Of a stretch of 64,000 nucleotides of DNA, positions 35,437 through 43,867 are shown piece after piece (positions within the stretch are counted from its first letter, which is position 1; the number at the start of each line of letters is the position of its first letter). This DNA comes from Alphaproteobacteria bacterium. Its GTDB lineage: Bacteria; Pseudomonadota; Alphaproteobacteria; UBA8366; Aestuariispiraceae. Where the stretch lies: assembly GCA_030065235.1 (NCBI GenBank), contig JASJDC010000008.1:124001-188000 (forward strand), given 5' to 3'. The notes beneath the pieces are model-generated. The model was not told where the DNA came from and did not search any database. It saw nothing but the letters and a program-made list of their open reading frames with translations. The position numbers were made by a program, and so were the translations under genes.

Positions 35437-36215
35437 GTCTTAGCCGGAAACGAAAGTGTAGCCTTAGGGTGTTTGGCGTCATCCACATGGCGGCAGTGCT
35501 TGCGGCGTTCCTCTGCATTTGGGCGCCGGCGTCCAGCCTCGCCCATCCGTTGGAGCCCGCCGGGTTCGATAGAGAAGAAGGTTATTACGAAGACCGGCTA
35601 AAATTCGAACCGATGTCGAAGGCGATCGCGCGTGGTTTTCTCAATCAGCAAGAGGCGGATATCATTACTGAAACGGTGTCGGCGCATCTGGAAAGAGCCT
35701 TCTGGTTCAGCTCCGCCATGCGTCCAGCGCTTCTGGCGGTCTCGGCGATGGATCTGGACGGCGATTGGGAAAGAGAGATCCTGATCTTCCCTCGACGTTG
35801 GCAGAATATGGGCTTCCTCTGCCGGCCGATCTGTCCGCTCCCCATCGTGATCCTGACCCGCGACCAGGAGCAGGAGACAGGGTTTCGCTTCGTCGGGGTC
35901 GTGCCTGCGGCCTCGATCGCCGATTACGACCCCAAGAATGGAACCGTCTTCTTCCTTTATGTCGGGACGTATAACGGAGCGGGCTGGCGGTCGCTCTCGG
36001 ACGGACCGTTGCGCCCATCCAGCCGCACGGTCGGCGGCGAGGCCGTGCCGATGGGCGGCAATCGGTTCTGCTACACCGCCGCCGAACCCCCGCCGAGCGA
36101 CTTCCGCTTCTATGGCGAGCCGTTCACCTTCGCGGAGATGCGGATGGGCTTTCCCTATCAGGAGGGCCATCCGGGCTATTTCCTCACCGTTCCCTATCAT
36201 CAGCTCTGCCCTTAG
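35433..36215 (+). CDS. Exported protein, second of two tandem paralogues
   Basis: 260 residues from GTG 35433. This GTG overlaps the preceding TGA (GTGA) and has AGGAG eight bases upstream; GTG 35424 is an alternative. A long basic N-terminus (SLSRKRKC) and a hydrophobic segment ending SSLAHP form a signal peptide. The mature part mirrors the previous protein: DLDGDWEREIL, MGFLCRPICPLPIVIL, GGNRFCYTA, GYFLTVPYHQLC. Identity by eye is moderate, so the duplication is old. A role as periplasmic immunity protein against the lysozyme-like product is inferred from position and export only. Confidence 0.65.
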   Translation: MSLSRKRKCSLRVFGVIHMAAVLAAFLCIWAPASSLAHPLEPAGFDREEGYYEDRLKFEPMSKAIARGFLNQQEADIITETVSAHLERAFWFSSAMRPALLAVSAMDLDGDWEREILIFPRRWQNMGFLCRPICPLPIVILTRDQEQETGFRFVGVVPAASIADYDPKNGTVFFLYVGTYNGAGWRSLSDGPLRPSSRTVGGEAVPMGGNRFCYTAAEPPPSDFRFYGEPFTFAEMRMGFPYQEGHPGYFLTVPYHQLCP

Positions 36216-36410
36216 ACGCGGACGGGAGCGGCGGCGCATGGCGCGGCCCACTCTTGCGCGCGCAATCCTTGCGCCCCCAATCCTTGCATACAGGGCGCCG
36301 CTGCTTTTCCCCCTCCGACCTTTCTTCCACGCGCGCTTTATGCTCTAGGGAAGCGGCGTCCGGCGAGCGAGCGGGCGCGCATGGGTTGGGAACGGCGTAA
36401 GGGGCGCGCG

Positions 36411-37793
36411 ATGACGGCGGCGAAACCGTTTGGGAATGTCTTGCAGATGATCGGCGACACGCCGATGGTCGAGGTGACGCGGCTCGATACCGGCCCCTGC
36501 CGGCTGTTCCTGAAGCTGGAGAGCCAGAATCCCGGCGGCTCGATCAAGGACCGGATCGGCCTGTCCATGATCGAGGCGGCGGAACGCGACGGGACGCTGA
36601 AGCCCGGCGGCACGCTGATCGAGGCGACCGCCGGCAATACCGGGCTCGGCCTGGCGCTGGTGGCGGCCCAGAAAGGCTATCGCCTGATCCTGATCATCCC
36701 CGACAAGATGAGCCTGGACAAAATCCATCATCTGCGCGCGTTGGGAGTCGAGATCGTCATGACCCGGTCCGATGTCGGCAAGGGCCATCCGGACTATTAT
36801 CAGGATATGGCCGAGCGCATGGCGGCTGAGATTCCCGGCGCCTTCTGGGTCAATCAATTCGCCAATCCCGCCAATCCGGAGGCGCATTTCAAGACGACGG
36901 GACCGGAAATCTGGGAACAGATGGACCATGACGTGGACGCGGTGGTCTGCGGCGTCGGCTCCGGCGGCACGATTACCGGTCTCGGGCGCTATTTCGCCCA
37001 GGTTCAACCGGACCTGAAGATGGTGGTGGCGGATCCGGACGGCTCGGTCGTCGGACACGCGGCGCTCACTGGCGAGGTCAAAGACGAGGTCGGCTCCTGG
37101 CTGGTCGAGGGGATCGGCGAGGATTTCATCCCGCCCAATTGTGATCTTACTATGATCCAAGACGCCGAATATGTCTCCGACAAAGAAGCCTTCGCGGCGG
37201 CGCGCGACCTTCTGCTGCGCGAGGGCCTCCTGGGCGGCAGTTCGACAGGCACGCTGTTGGCCGCCGCCCTCAAATGGTGCCGCAAACAGACCGAGCCGAA
37301 ACGCGTGGTCAGCTTTGTCTGCGACACCGGCAACAAATATCTCGCCAAGGTCTATAACGACGCCTGGATGATCGATAACGGCCTGCTCGACCGTGAGACT
37401 CACGGCGACCTGCGCGACCTGATCACCCGCCGCGCCGACAAGGGCGAGGCGGTCAGCGTCAGCCCGGACGATACGCTGCTGGTCGCCTATGGACGGATGC
37501 GCATGTTCGATGTCTCGCAACTGCCGGTCTTGGATGGCGACGGCGGCATCGCCGGCATTATCGACGAGAGCGATATTCTGTTCGGCGTCAATCGCGACCC
37601 CGCGCTATTCCGCGACACGGTCGGGACGGTGATGACGCGCAACCTGAATACCGTCAGCCCGGACACGCCGGCCGAAGCGCTGATCCCGCTGTTCCGTGAG
37701 GACAAGGTCGCCTTGGTCAAGGATGACGCCGCTTTCTACGGGCTGGTGACCAAGATCGATTTCATCAATCACATGCGCGGCAAGCTGGTCTGA
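36411..37793 (+). CDS. Cystathionine beta-synthase with C-terminal CBS domains
   Basis: 460 residues from ATG 36411, preceded by AAGGGGCG. Condenses serine and homocysteine to cystathionine (reverse transsulfuration). The PLP lysine is K46 in NPGGSIKDR; EATAGNTGLGLA and CGVGSGGTITGLGRY bind the cofactor. Two CBS motifs follow from about 345 (SVSPDDTLLVAYGRMRMFDV and VMTRNLNTVSPDTPAEAL), likely a nucleotide- or SAM-sensing module. No heme-binding N-terminal extension. Operon with the next gene. Confidence 0.93.
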   Translation: MTAAKPFGNVLQMIGDTPMVEVTRLDTGPCRLFLKLESQNPGGSIKDRIGLSMIEAAERDGTLKPGGTLIEATAGNTGLGLALVAAQKGYRLILIIPDKMSLDKIHHLRALGVEIVMTRSDVGKGHPDYYQDMAERMAAEIPGAFWVNQFANPANPEAHFKTTGPEIWEQMDHDVDAVVCGVGSGGTITGLGRYFAQVQPDLKMVVADPDGSVVGHAALTGEVKDEVGSWLVEGIGEDFIPPNCDLTMIQDAEYVSDKEAFAAARDLLLREGLLGGSSTGTLLAAALKWCRKQTEPKRVVSFVCDTGNKYLAKVYNDAWMIDNGLLDRETHGDLRDLITRRADKGEAVSVSPDDTLLVAYGRMRMFDVSQLPVLDGDGGIAGIIDESDILFGVNRDPALFRDTVGTVMTRNLNTVSPDTPAEALIPLFREDKVALVKDDAAFYGLVTKIDFINHMRGKLV

Positions 37794-37844
37794 TCCACCC
37801 GGTCGAACCCGCCGCGCACCCAACGAACACCATTGGAGACAGTC

Positions 37845-39008
37845 ATGAGCCGCAATCGCCAGGGCATTTCGACCCGCGCCATCCATGCGGGGCAGGAACC
37901 CGACCCCACGACCGGCGCGATCATGACGCCGATCTACGCCACCTCGACCTATGTTCAGGACAGCCCTGGCGTCCATAAAGGCTATGAATATTCCCGCAGC
38001 CAGAACCCGACCCGGATGGCGTTCGAGCGCTGCATGGCGGATCTGGAGAACGGCGCGACCGGCTACGCTTTCGCGTCCGGCCTGGCGGCGATGGGAACAA
38101 TCCTCGAACTGCTGGACACCGGCGCGCATATCGTCGCCATGGACGACCTCTATGGCGGCAGCTATCGCTTGTTTGAGAATGTGCGCAAACGCTCCTCGGG
38201 CCTGGATTTCACCTTCACCGACCTGAGCGACCCGGCCAAGCTGGAGGCGGCGATCCGGCCCGAGACTAAGATGGTCTGGGTCGAGACGCCGACGAACCCC
38301 ATGCTGAAACTGGTCGATCTCAGCGCCATCGCCACGGTCGCCAAGAAACACGGGTTGCTTGCGGTCGCCGACAACACCTTCGCCTCGCCCTGCGTACAGA
38401 ACCCGCTGGACCATGGCTTTGACATCGTGATCCACAGCGCCACCAAATACCTCAATGGCCATTCGGACATGGTTGGCGGCGTTGCGATCCTGAAGGCGAA
38501 CAAAGACCTCGAAGAGCGCATGGCCTATCTGCATAACGCGGTCGGCAGCATCCTGGGGCCGTTCGACGCCTTCCTTGCGCTGCGGGGTTTGAAGACCCTG
38601 GCTCTGCGGATGGAGAAACATTGCGAGAGCGCGCTGAAGGTCGCGCAATTCCTGGAAGGCCACGCCAAGGTCGAACGCGTGATCTATCCGGGTCTTGAGA
38701 GCCACCCGCAGCATGAACTGGCGACAAGGCAAATGACCGGTTTCGGCGGCATCGTCACCGCCATCCTGAAAGGCGGATTGGCCGAGTCCCGCCGCTTCCT
38801 GGAACGAACAGAGCTATTCGCGCTGGCGGAGAGCCTAGGCGGCGTCGAGAGCCTGATCGAGCATCCGGCGATCATGACCCACGCCTCGATCCCGCCGGAA
38901 ATCCGCGCCGAACTGGGCATCAGCGACAGCCTGATCCGCCTCTCGGTCGGGGTCGAGAATATCGAGGACCTGATCGCCGAGTTGGACATGGCCCTGGCGG
39001 CGGTCTGA
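37845..39008 (+). CDS. Cystathionine gamma-lyase / gamma-synthase
   Basis: 387 residues from ATG 37845. Cys/Met metabolism PLP enzyme. K201 in HSATKYLNGHSDMVGG is the PLP lysine. RAIHAGQEPDPTTGAIMTPI, EYSRSQNPTR and VETPTNPMLKLVDL are family signatures. Placed 51 bases after cystathionine beta-synthase, it most likely acts as gamma-lyase, releasing cysteine. A gamma-synthase role cannot be excluded from sequence. Confidence 0.92.
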   Translation: MSRNRQGISTRAIHAGQEPDPTTGAIMTPIYATSTYVQDSPGVHKGYEYSRSQNPTRMAFERCMADLENGATGYAFASGLAAMGTILELLDTGAHIVAMDDLYGGSYRLFENVRKRSSGLDFTFTDLSDPAKLEAAIRPETKMVWVETPTNPMLKLVDLSAIATVAKKHGLLAVADNTFASPCVQNPLDHGFDIVIHSATKYLNGHSDMVGGVAILKANKDLEERMAYLHNAVGSILGPFDAFLALRGLKTLALRMEKHCESALKVAQFLEGHAKVERVIYPGLESHPQHELATRQMTGFGGIVTAILKGGLAESRRFLERTELFALAESLGGVESLIEHPAIMTHASIPPEIRAELGISDSLIRLSVGVENIEDLIAELDMALAAV

Positions 39009-39059
39009 CCGCGCTTGGTCCGCAGCTTTTTCTCGCGCTGATTCCCGCACTCTTTCCCT

Positions 39060-39088
39060 TTGACTATAGGCGGCGCGGGGCTTAAAGA
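39060..39088 (+). promoter_or_regulatory. Candidate promoter of rplY-pth-ychF
   Basis: TTGACT (39060-39065), a 17-base spacer and TAAAGA (39083-39088). The -10 is poor. About 120 bases of leader precede rplY. Confidence 0.35.
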
Positions 39089-39214
39089 AGCGCCGCTTTC
39101 ACGGACATCTGTGAAATGAGCGCCCCCGGCACCCCTGGAGGCCGGCGGGTTAATTCGTGTGGCGCGTCGATTTCGGTCGATCCGCCGCGAATGGTCAAAG
39201 CTTAGGAGTTTCAA

Positions 39215-39865
39215 ATGGCTGATGCGACCACATTCTCCGCTGTGAAGCGGGACCGGGCCGGTAAGGGGGCAGCCCGGGCCGTACGCCGCGAAGGGCTGGT
39301 GCCCTGCGTCGTCTATGGCGAAAACAAGGACCCTCTGTCGATTTCGATCGATCCCCGCGTGATCATGAAGGGGCTGGAAGCCGGCCACTTCTTCAACACG
39401 ATCTATACGATCGATGTGGAGGGCTCGAACGAACGCGCCCTGCCGCGTGATGTTCAATTCCATCCGGTTTCCGACGCGCCCTTGCATGTGGACTTCCTGC
39501 GGGTCGGCCGCAAGACGCGGATTTCAGTCAACATTCCGGTCACGTTCCTGAACGAAGAGGCCTCCCCGGGCCTGGATCAAGGCGGCCAGTTGTCGGTGAT
39601 CCGGCACGAGGTCGAGTTGAGCTGTCAGGCCGACGCGATCCCGTCGGAGGTCGAGGCGGATCTGACCGGCCTGGAAATCGGCGACACGGTGCGGATTTCC
39701 AGCATACCGCTGCCGGAAGGCGTGACGCCGGTCATCACCGACCGCGACTTCGTCATCGCCAACATCATCCAGCCGAAGATCGCCGAGGCGGCCGAGACTG
39801 AGGACGAGGCCGAAGAGGGCGAAGCGGAAGCCGAGGGCGAGGCGGAAGCCGCGACCGAAGAGTAG
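39215..39865 (+). CDS. rplY: Ribosomal protein L25 (long CTC form)
   Basis: 216 residues. Binds 5S rRNA. The N-terminal L25 domain (VKRDRAGKGAARAVRREGLV, then CVVYGENKDP) is joined to the TL5/CTC C-terminal domain and ends in a Glu/Ala-rich acidic tail (EDEAEEGEAEAEGEAEAATE). TTAGGAGTTTCAA is a clear RBS. First of a three-gene cluster with pth and ychF; pth starts four bases after the stop. Confidence 0.96.
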   Translation: MADATTFSAVKRDRAGKGAARAVRREGLVPCVVYGENKDPLSISIDPRVIMKGLEAGHFFNTIYTIDVEGSNERALPRDVQFHPVSDAPLHVDFLRVGRKTRISVNIPVTFLNEEASPGLDQGGQLSVIRHEVELSCQADAIPSEVEADLTGLEIGDTVRISSIPLPEGVTPVITDRDFVIANIIQPKIAEAAETEDEAEEGEAEAEGEAEAATEE

Positions 39866-39869
39866 GGCC

Positions 39870-40574
39870 ATGCGCCTGATCGTCGGGCTTGGCAATCCCG
39901 GTCCGAAATACCAGGACAATCGGCACAATGTCGGTTTCATGGCGGTGGACGCGCTCGTCCGCCGCCATTCCTTTGCGCCCTGGCGGGCGCGCTTCCAGGC
40001 GCAGGCGGCCGAAGGCGCGATCGCCGGCGAGAAATGTCTGATCCTGAAACCGACGACCTTCATGAATGAAAGCGGCCGGGCGGTCGGCGAGGCGGCGCGA
40101 TTCTACAAGATAGACGCCGAGGACATTGCCGTCTTCTATGACGAGTTGGACTTGGCCCCGACCAAGGTGAAAGTGAAACAAGGCGGCGGCGCCGCCGGCC
40201 ATAACGGCTTGCGCAGCCTGGACGCGCATCTCGGCAAGGATGTGGGCGCGCACTATCACAAGATCCGTATCGGGATCGGGCATCCGGGCGATAAGTCCAA
40301 GGTGCTGCGGCATGTGCTGGGCGATTTCTCGAAGGCGGAACGGGCCGATGTCGACACGCTGCTGGAGGCGATGGCGGAGGCGTTTCCGAGTTTCATCAAG
40401 CGCGGCGGTCCGGATTTCATGACCAGGCTGGCGCTGCTCAGGAACCCGAAGCCGGAGACGCCGCAGAAGCTGGCGGTGGCGAATACGAGTAAACCTGCTG
40501 CGCCAGATGAACCGCAGACCGCGCTGGCCGCGGCGCTGAAACAGGCGCGGGGATCCACGCCGGACGGAGACTGA
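39870..40574 (+). CDS. pth: Peptidyl-tRNA hydrolase
   Basis: 234 residues. Recycles peptidyl-tRNA released during translation. The N-terminus [20 protein letters not shown] carries the catalytic His (HN). [14 protein letters not shown] and [20 protein letters not shown] follow, with the catalytic Asp. About 40 extra C-terminal residues, rich in Pro and Ala, exceed the E. coli enzyme. Starts four bases after rplY. Confidence 0.96.
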   Translation: MRLIVGLGNPGPKYQDNRHNVGFMAVDALVRRHSFAPWRARFQAQAAEGAIAGEKCLILKPTTFMNESGRAVGEAARFYKIDAEDIAVFYDELDLAPTKVKVKQGGGAAGHNGLRSLDAHLGKDVGAHYHKIRIGIGHPGDKSKVLRHVLGDFSKAERADVDTLLEAMAEAFPSFIKRGGPDFMTRLALLRNPKPETPQKLAVANTSKPAAPDEPQTALAAALKQARGSTPDGD

Positions 40575-40578
40575 ACAC

Positions 40579-41679
40579 ATGGGATTCAACTGCGGCATCG
40601 TCGGATTGCCCAATGTCGGTAAATCTACTCTGTTCAATGCTTTGACCGCGACGCAAGCGGCGGAGTCGGCGAACTACCCGTTCTGTACGATCGAGCCGAA
40701 TGTCGGCCGCGTCGCCGTGCCGGACCCCAGGCTGGATCGGTTGGCGGAGATGGCGAAGTCGGCGAAGGTCATTCCAACTCAGTTGGAATTCGTCGATATC
40801 GCCGGCTTGGTTCGCGGCGCGTCTAAGGGCGAGGGGCTGGGAAACCAGTTTCTCGGCAATATCCGCTCGGTCGACGCGATCGTCCATGTGCTGCGTTGTT
40901 TCGAGTCGGACGATATCACCCATGTCGACGGCTCCGTCGATCCGATCCGCGATGCGGAGACGGTCGAAACTGAACTGATGATCGCCGATATGGAGGCGCT
41001 GGAAAAACGTCTGACCGACCGCGAGAAGCGCGCCAAGGGGGGCGACAAAGAGGCGAAGGCGGAAGTCGCGGTGATCGAAAAGGCCCTGGCCCCCTTGCGG
41101 GACGGCAAACCGGCCCGGCTGGCTGACCTGTCCAAGGAGGAGACGCCGATTTTCCGGCAATTGCAGCTTCTGACCGCAAAGCCGGTGCTCTATGTCTGTA
41201 ATGTCGAAGAGGATGCGGCGGCCGACGGCAACGCCCTCTCCGCGATCGTCGCTGAAAAAGCGGCGGCGGAAGGGGCGGAAGCGGTGGTGATCTCCGCCGC
41301 GATCGAAGCGGAGATTGCGCAGCTTGGATCGCCGGAGGAGAAGGCCGAGTTCCTGGAAAGTCTGGGGCTGGATGAGACCGGTCTCGCCCGTGTTATCCGC
41401 GCCGGCTACACATTGCTGGCGCAAATCACCTTCTTCACCGCCGGGCCGAAAGAGGCGCGCGCTTGGACCGTGTTCGACGGCGCCTCGGCGCCGCAGGCGG
41501 CCGGCGTGATCCATACGGACTTCGAGCGCGGCTTCATCGCCGCCGAGACCATCGCCTATGATGATTATGTCGCGCTCGGCGGCGAAGGCGGGGCCAAGGA
41601 TGCTGGGAAAATGCGGCTCGAAGGGCGCGATTACCCGGTCAAGGATGGCGACGTGATGCATTTCCGCTTTAATGTCTAG
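40579..41679 (+). CDS. ychF: Redox-regulated ATPase YchF
   Basis: 366 residues. Obg-like P-loop protein that prefers ATP and associates with ribosomes. The Walker A is GLPNVGKST; other motifs are [20 protein letters not shown] and a NVEE loop in place of the GTP-specific NKxD. The C-terminal TGS-like domain ends [16 protein letters not shown]. Length is standard, and pth-ychF is a widespread pair. Confidence 0.97.
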   Translation: MGFNCGIVGLPNVGKSTLFNALTATQAAESANYPFCTIEPNVGRVAVPDPRLDRLAEMAKSAKVIPTQLEFVDIAGLVRGASKGEGLGNQFLGNIRSVDAIVHVLRCFESDDITHVDGSVDPIRDAETVETELMIADMEALEKRLTDREKRAKGGDKEAKAEVAVIEKALAPLRDGKPARLADLSKEETPIFRQLQLLTAKPVLYVCNVEEDAAADGNALSAIVAEKAAAEGAEAVVISAAIEAEIAQLGSPEEKAEFLESLGLDETGLARVIRAGYTLLAQITFFTAGPKEARAWTVFDGASAPQAAGVIHTDFERGFIAAETIAYDDYVALGGEGGAKDAGKMRLEGRDYPVKDGDVMHFRFNV

Positions 41680-41732
41680 GCGCGTCCCGTATCCTCGGGC
41701 GCGGCGATGGGCCAATGGGATAGGGAAAGAGC

Positions 41733-42404
41733 ATGGGCGACACTGTGAGCCTGACCGCCGCTGACGGCCATCGCTTGGGCGCCTATGCGGCGACGCCGTC
41801 TGGGGACGTGAAAGGCGCAGTCGTCATCGCTCAGGAAATTTTCGGTGTGAATGCACATATCCGCGCCGTTTGCGACACCTATGCGGCGCAAGGCTATGCG
41901 GCGATTGCGCCGGCCCTGTTCGACCGGATCGAGCGCGACATCGAACTCGGCTACGAGCCGGCGGATGTCGAGAAAGGGCGCGCCTTGAAGGCCGCCGCGT
42001 CGGACGCCGGGGCTCTGGCCGATATCGAAGCGGCGTTGGCGGCGCTGCCGGACGGGCCGAAAGCGGTAATCGGCTATTGCTGGGGCGGCTACATCGCTTG
42101 GCGCGCCGCGCAGACGGTGGAGGGGCTGGCGGCTTCCATCGGCTATTATGGCGGTGGGATCGCGGGCCATCTGGAGGACGCCCCGAAATGCCCGACCATG
42201 CTGCATTTCGGCAATCAGGACGCCGCCATCCCGCTGAGCGATGTCGAGACGGTGAGGGCGCGCTATCCGACTGTGCCGATTCATCTTTATGAAGCCGGTC
42301 ACGGCTTCAACTGCGACCTGCGCGCCAGCTATGATAAGGAAAGCGCAGATACGGCTTTGGAGCGCACGCTGGCGTTCCTCGAGGCCAATTTCGGAAACTC
42401 ATGA
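41733..42404 (+). CDS. Dienelactone hydrolase family protein
   Basis: 223 residues. Alpha/beta hydrolase with a cysteine nucleophile. The triad is visible as Cys in GYCWGGYIA (about 112), Asp in FGNQDAAIP and His in YEAGHGFNCD. VVIAQEIFGVNAHIRAVCD is the family N-terminal signature. The substrate is unknown; no other chlorocatechol gene is nearby. Confidence 0.92.
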   Translation: MGDTVSLTAADGHRLGAYAATPSGDVKGAVVIAQEIFGVNAHIRAVCDTYAAQGYAAIAPALFDRIERDIELGYEPADVEKGRALKAAASDAGALADIEAALAALPDGPKAVIGYCWGGYIAWRAAQTVEGLAASIGYYGGGIAGHLEDAPKCPTMLHFGNQDAAIPLSDVETVRARYPTVPIHLYEAGHGFNCDLRASYDKESADTALERTLAFLEANFGNS

Positions 42405-42442
42405 AGACACGCCATCAAAGCAACGCGTAAGGGAGGGACGAC

Positions 42443-42829
42443 ATGACGAAAGGGTTCAAGGACTATATCGCCGCCGCGAAGGAGGTGGTCGGGGAAGTGG
42501 ACGCGGAGGCGGCGCGGGCGCTGCACCATTCCGCCGATGTCGCCTTTATCGATGTGCGCGAACCAACCGAACTGTCGGCGCAAGGCAAGATCGCCGGAGC
42601 GACGGCGGTTCCCCGCGGCGTGCTTGAGTTCCAGATCGACCCGAGCAGCGGGGCGCATAATCGGGTGTTCTCCAGCGGCCAGAAGCTGATCTTTTATTGC
42701 GCCTCCGGCGGCCGGTCGTTGCTGGCGGCGCAGGTCGCGAAGGAGATGGGCATCGAAGACTCCGTCAGCCTGGCGGGCGGGTACGGCGCCTGGCTGCAGA
42801 TGGACGGGCCGGTCGAATCCGTCGATTGA
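42443..42829 (+). CDS. Rhodanese-like domain protein
   Basis: 128 residues. Single rhodanese domain with the active-site Cys in FYCASGGRSLLAA (about 90). VAFIDVREPTELSAQGKIAG is the N-terminal CH2A-type motif. Cytosolic sulfurtransferase. It follows the hydrolase gene by 38 bases and may be co-transcribed. Confidence 0.92.
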   Translation: MTKGFKDYIAAAKEVVGEVDAEAARALHHSADVAFIDVREPTELSAQGKIAGATAVPRGVLEFQIDPSSGAHNRVFSSGQKLIFYCASGGRSLLAAQVAKEMGIEDSVSLAGGYGAWLQMDGPVESVD

Positions 42830-42850
42830 AGCCCAGTCTCTGCGCCGCCC

Positions 42851-43408
42851 TCAAACGAGGCAGCCGACTTCGTCGCACTTTCCCGCGGGAACCGGGTCTT
42901 TGTCCGGCGCTTGTATCAGAGGCTCGGCTGTTTCCGCTGACAGCGCCATGATTTCAGCGCCAAGCCGCAAGTCCGACACATGGCCAAAGTGGTCGCCCCG
43001 CAATCGCCCGGCCCGATCGATGAGCAGGAGCGAAGGCGTGCCCCGCAACCCATAGGCGGCCATCGTCTGCGGCGTCGAACCCGCCGCGCCGGGGGCGTCG
43101 ATCGCAACGGGAAACCCGATGCGGTATTCGTGGAGAAACGCGGCCAGCGCCTCTTCGGTCCCTTGCGCGGCGTGGTGTTCGAACACCGTGTGTAACCCGA
43201 TAACGACGACATCGTCGGATCGAAAAGTTTCCGCGATCCGTTGGGCCTGCGGCAAGCCGTGACTGACACAGCCCGGGCACAGCATCTGAAAGGCTTCGAT
43301 GACGACGACGCGGCCTCTCAATGCTTCGAGGGAAAGCGGCTCTGAGGTGTTCAGCCAGGTCGATACGCGCAACTCCGGTGCGCGTTGGAAGGCGGGTTCT
43401 TGCATCAT
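42851..43408 (-). CDS. Thioredoxin-like/redoxin protein coupled to HTHP
   Basis: 185 residues. AhpC/TSA-redoxin fold with a CxxC in FQMLCPGCVSHGLPQAQ at about 38-54, and a cis-Pro region YGLRGTPSLLLIDRAG. The C-terminus carries two further cysteines (KCDEVGC), unusual for this fold and a possible second redox or metal site. No signal peptide. The start overlaps the HTHP stop by four bases (ATGA), so the two proteins are made together. Confidence 0.85.
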   Translation of the reverse strand: MMQEPAFQRAPELRVSTWLNTSEPLSLEALRGRVVVIEAFQMLCPGCVSHGLPQAQRIAETFRSDDVVVIGLHTVFEHHAAQGTEEALAAFLHEYRIGFPVAIDAPGAAGSTPQTMAAYGLRGTPSLLLIDRAGRLRGDHFGHVSDLRLGAEIMALSAETAEPLIQAPDKDPVPAGKCDEVGCLV

Positions 43409-43650
43409 GTTTCATCTCCAGTGGCGTCGCGCCAATAGTGGTTCGCCTTTGCGATCGTGCTGAAATGCACGGCGACAACGTGGGAAACAGCGATCAACTG
43501 ACCCGCGTCGTTTTCGTATGCCTCGCGTAGTCTTTCTCGGATATCCGCGTCCGGTTGCGTCTTCTTGACCGCGACGCGCGAAAGTTTGATGGCGAGATCG
43601 TAACCCTGCTCGGGCGTCTCGGTGATCAGGCTGGGCAGCCAGTCGCTCAT
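43405..43650 (-). CDS. Hexameric tyrosine-coordinated heme protein (HTHP)
   Basis: 81 residues. HTHP proteins form hexamers with heme ligated by tyrosine and show catalase/peroxidase activity. The segment LITETPEQGYDLAIKLSRVA and the C-terminal HVVAVHFSTIAKANHYWRD match the family. GGAGACAAATC precedes the ATG. Translation is coupled to the downstream redoxin, which suggests a joint peroxide-defence role. The promoter carries a palindrome. Confidence 0.88.
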   Translation of the reverse strand: MSDWLPSLITETPEQGYDLAIKLSRVAVKKTQPDADIRERLREAYENDAGQLIAVSHVVAVHFSTIAKANHYWRDATGDET

Positions 43651-43698
43651 GATTTGTCTCCTTGCGCGCGATTGCGGTTTTTAGAGAAGCACAAGGAT

Positions 43699-43727
43699 CA
43701 TATAGTTTTTACTCGAAACTATAGCAA
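43699..43727 (-). promoter_or_regulatory. HTHP promoter overlapped by an inverted-repeat operator
   Basis: On the minus strand TTGCTA (43727-43722), a 17-base spacer and TATATG (43704-43699). The exact repeat TATAGTTT-N7-AAACTATA (43701-43723) covers the spacer and touches both boxes, a layout typical of a repressor or redox regulator site. The regulator is unknown; an OxyR- or LysR-type site (ATAG/CTAT ends) is possible. Confidence 0.6.
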
Positions 43728-43867
43728 GTGTTTTTTTAGCGTCTGTCCTTTTTCATGGGGAACCGACCGTCCGGCGCCCCAAAACGACCGGATCTAGAGA
43801 TTGGGACAGTTCAAACCGGACGACAGGACGAGACCCAGGCGCCGGCGCCGCCTGAACGCAAGGCGCT

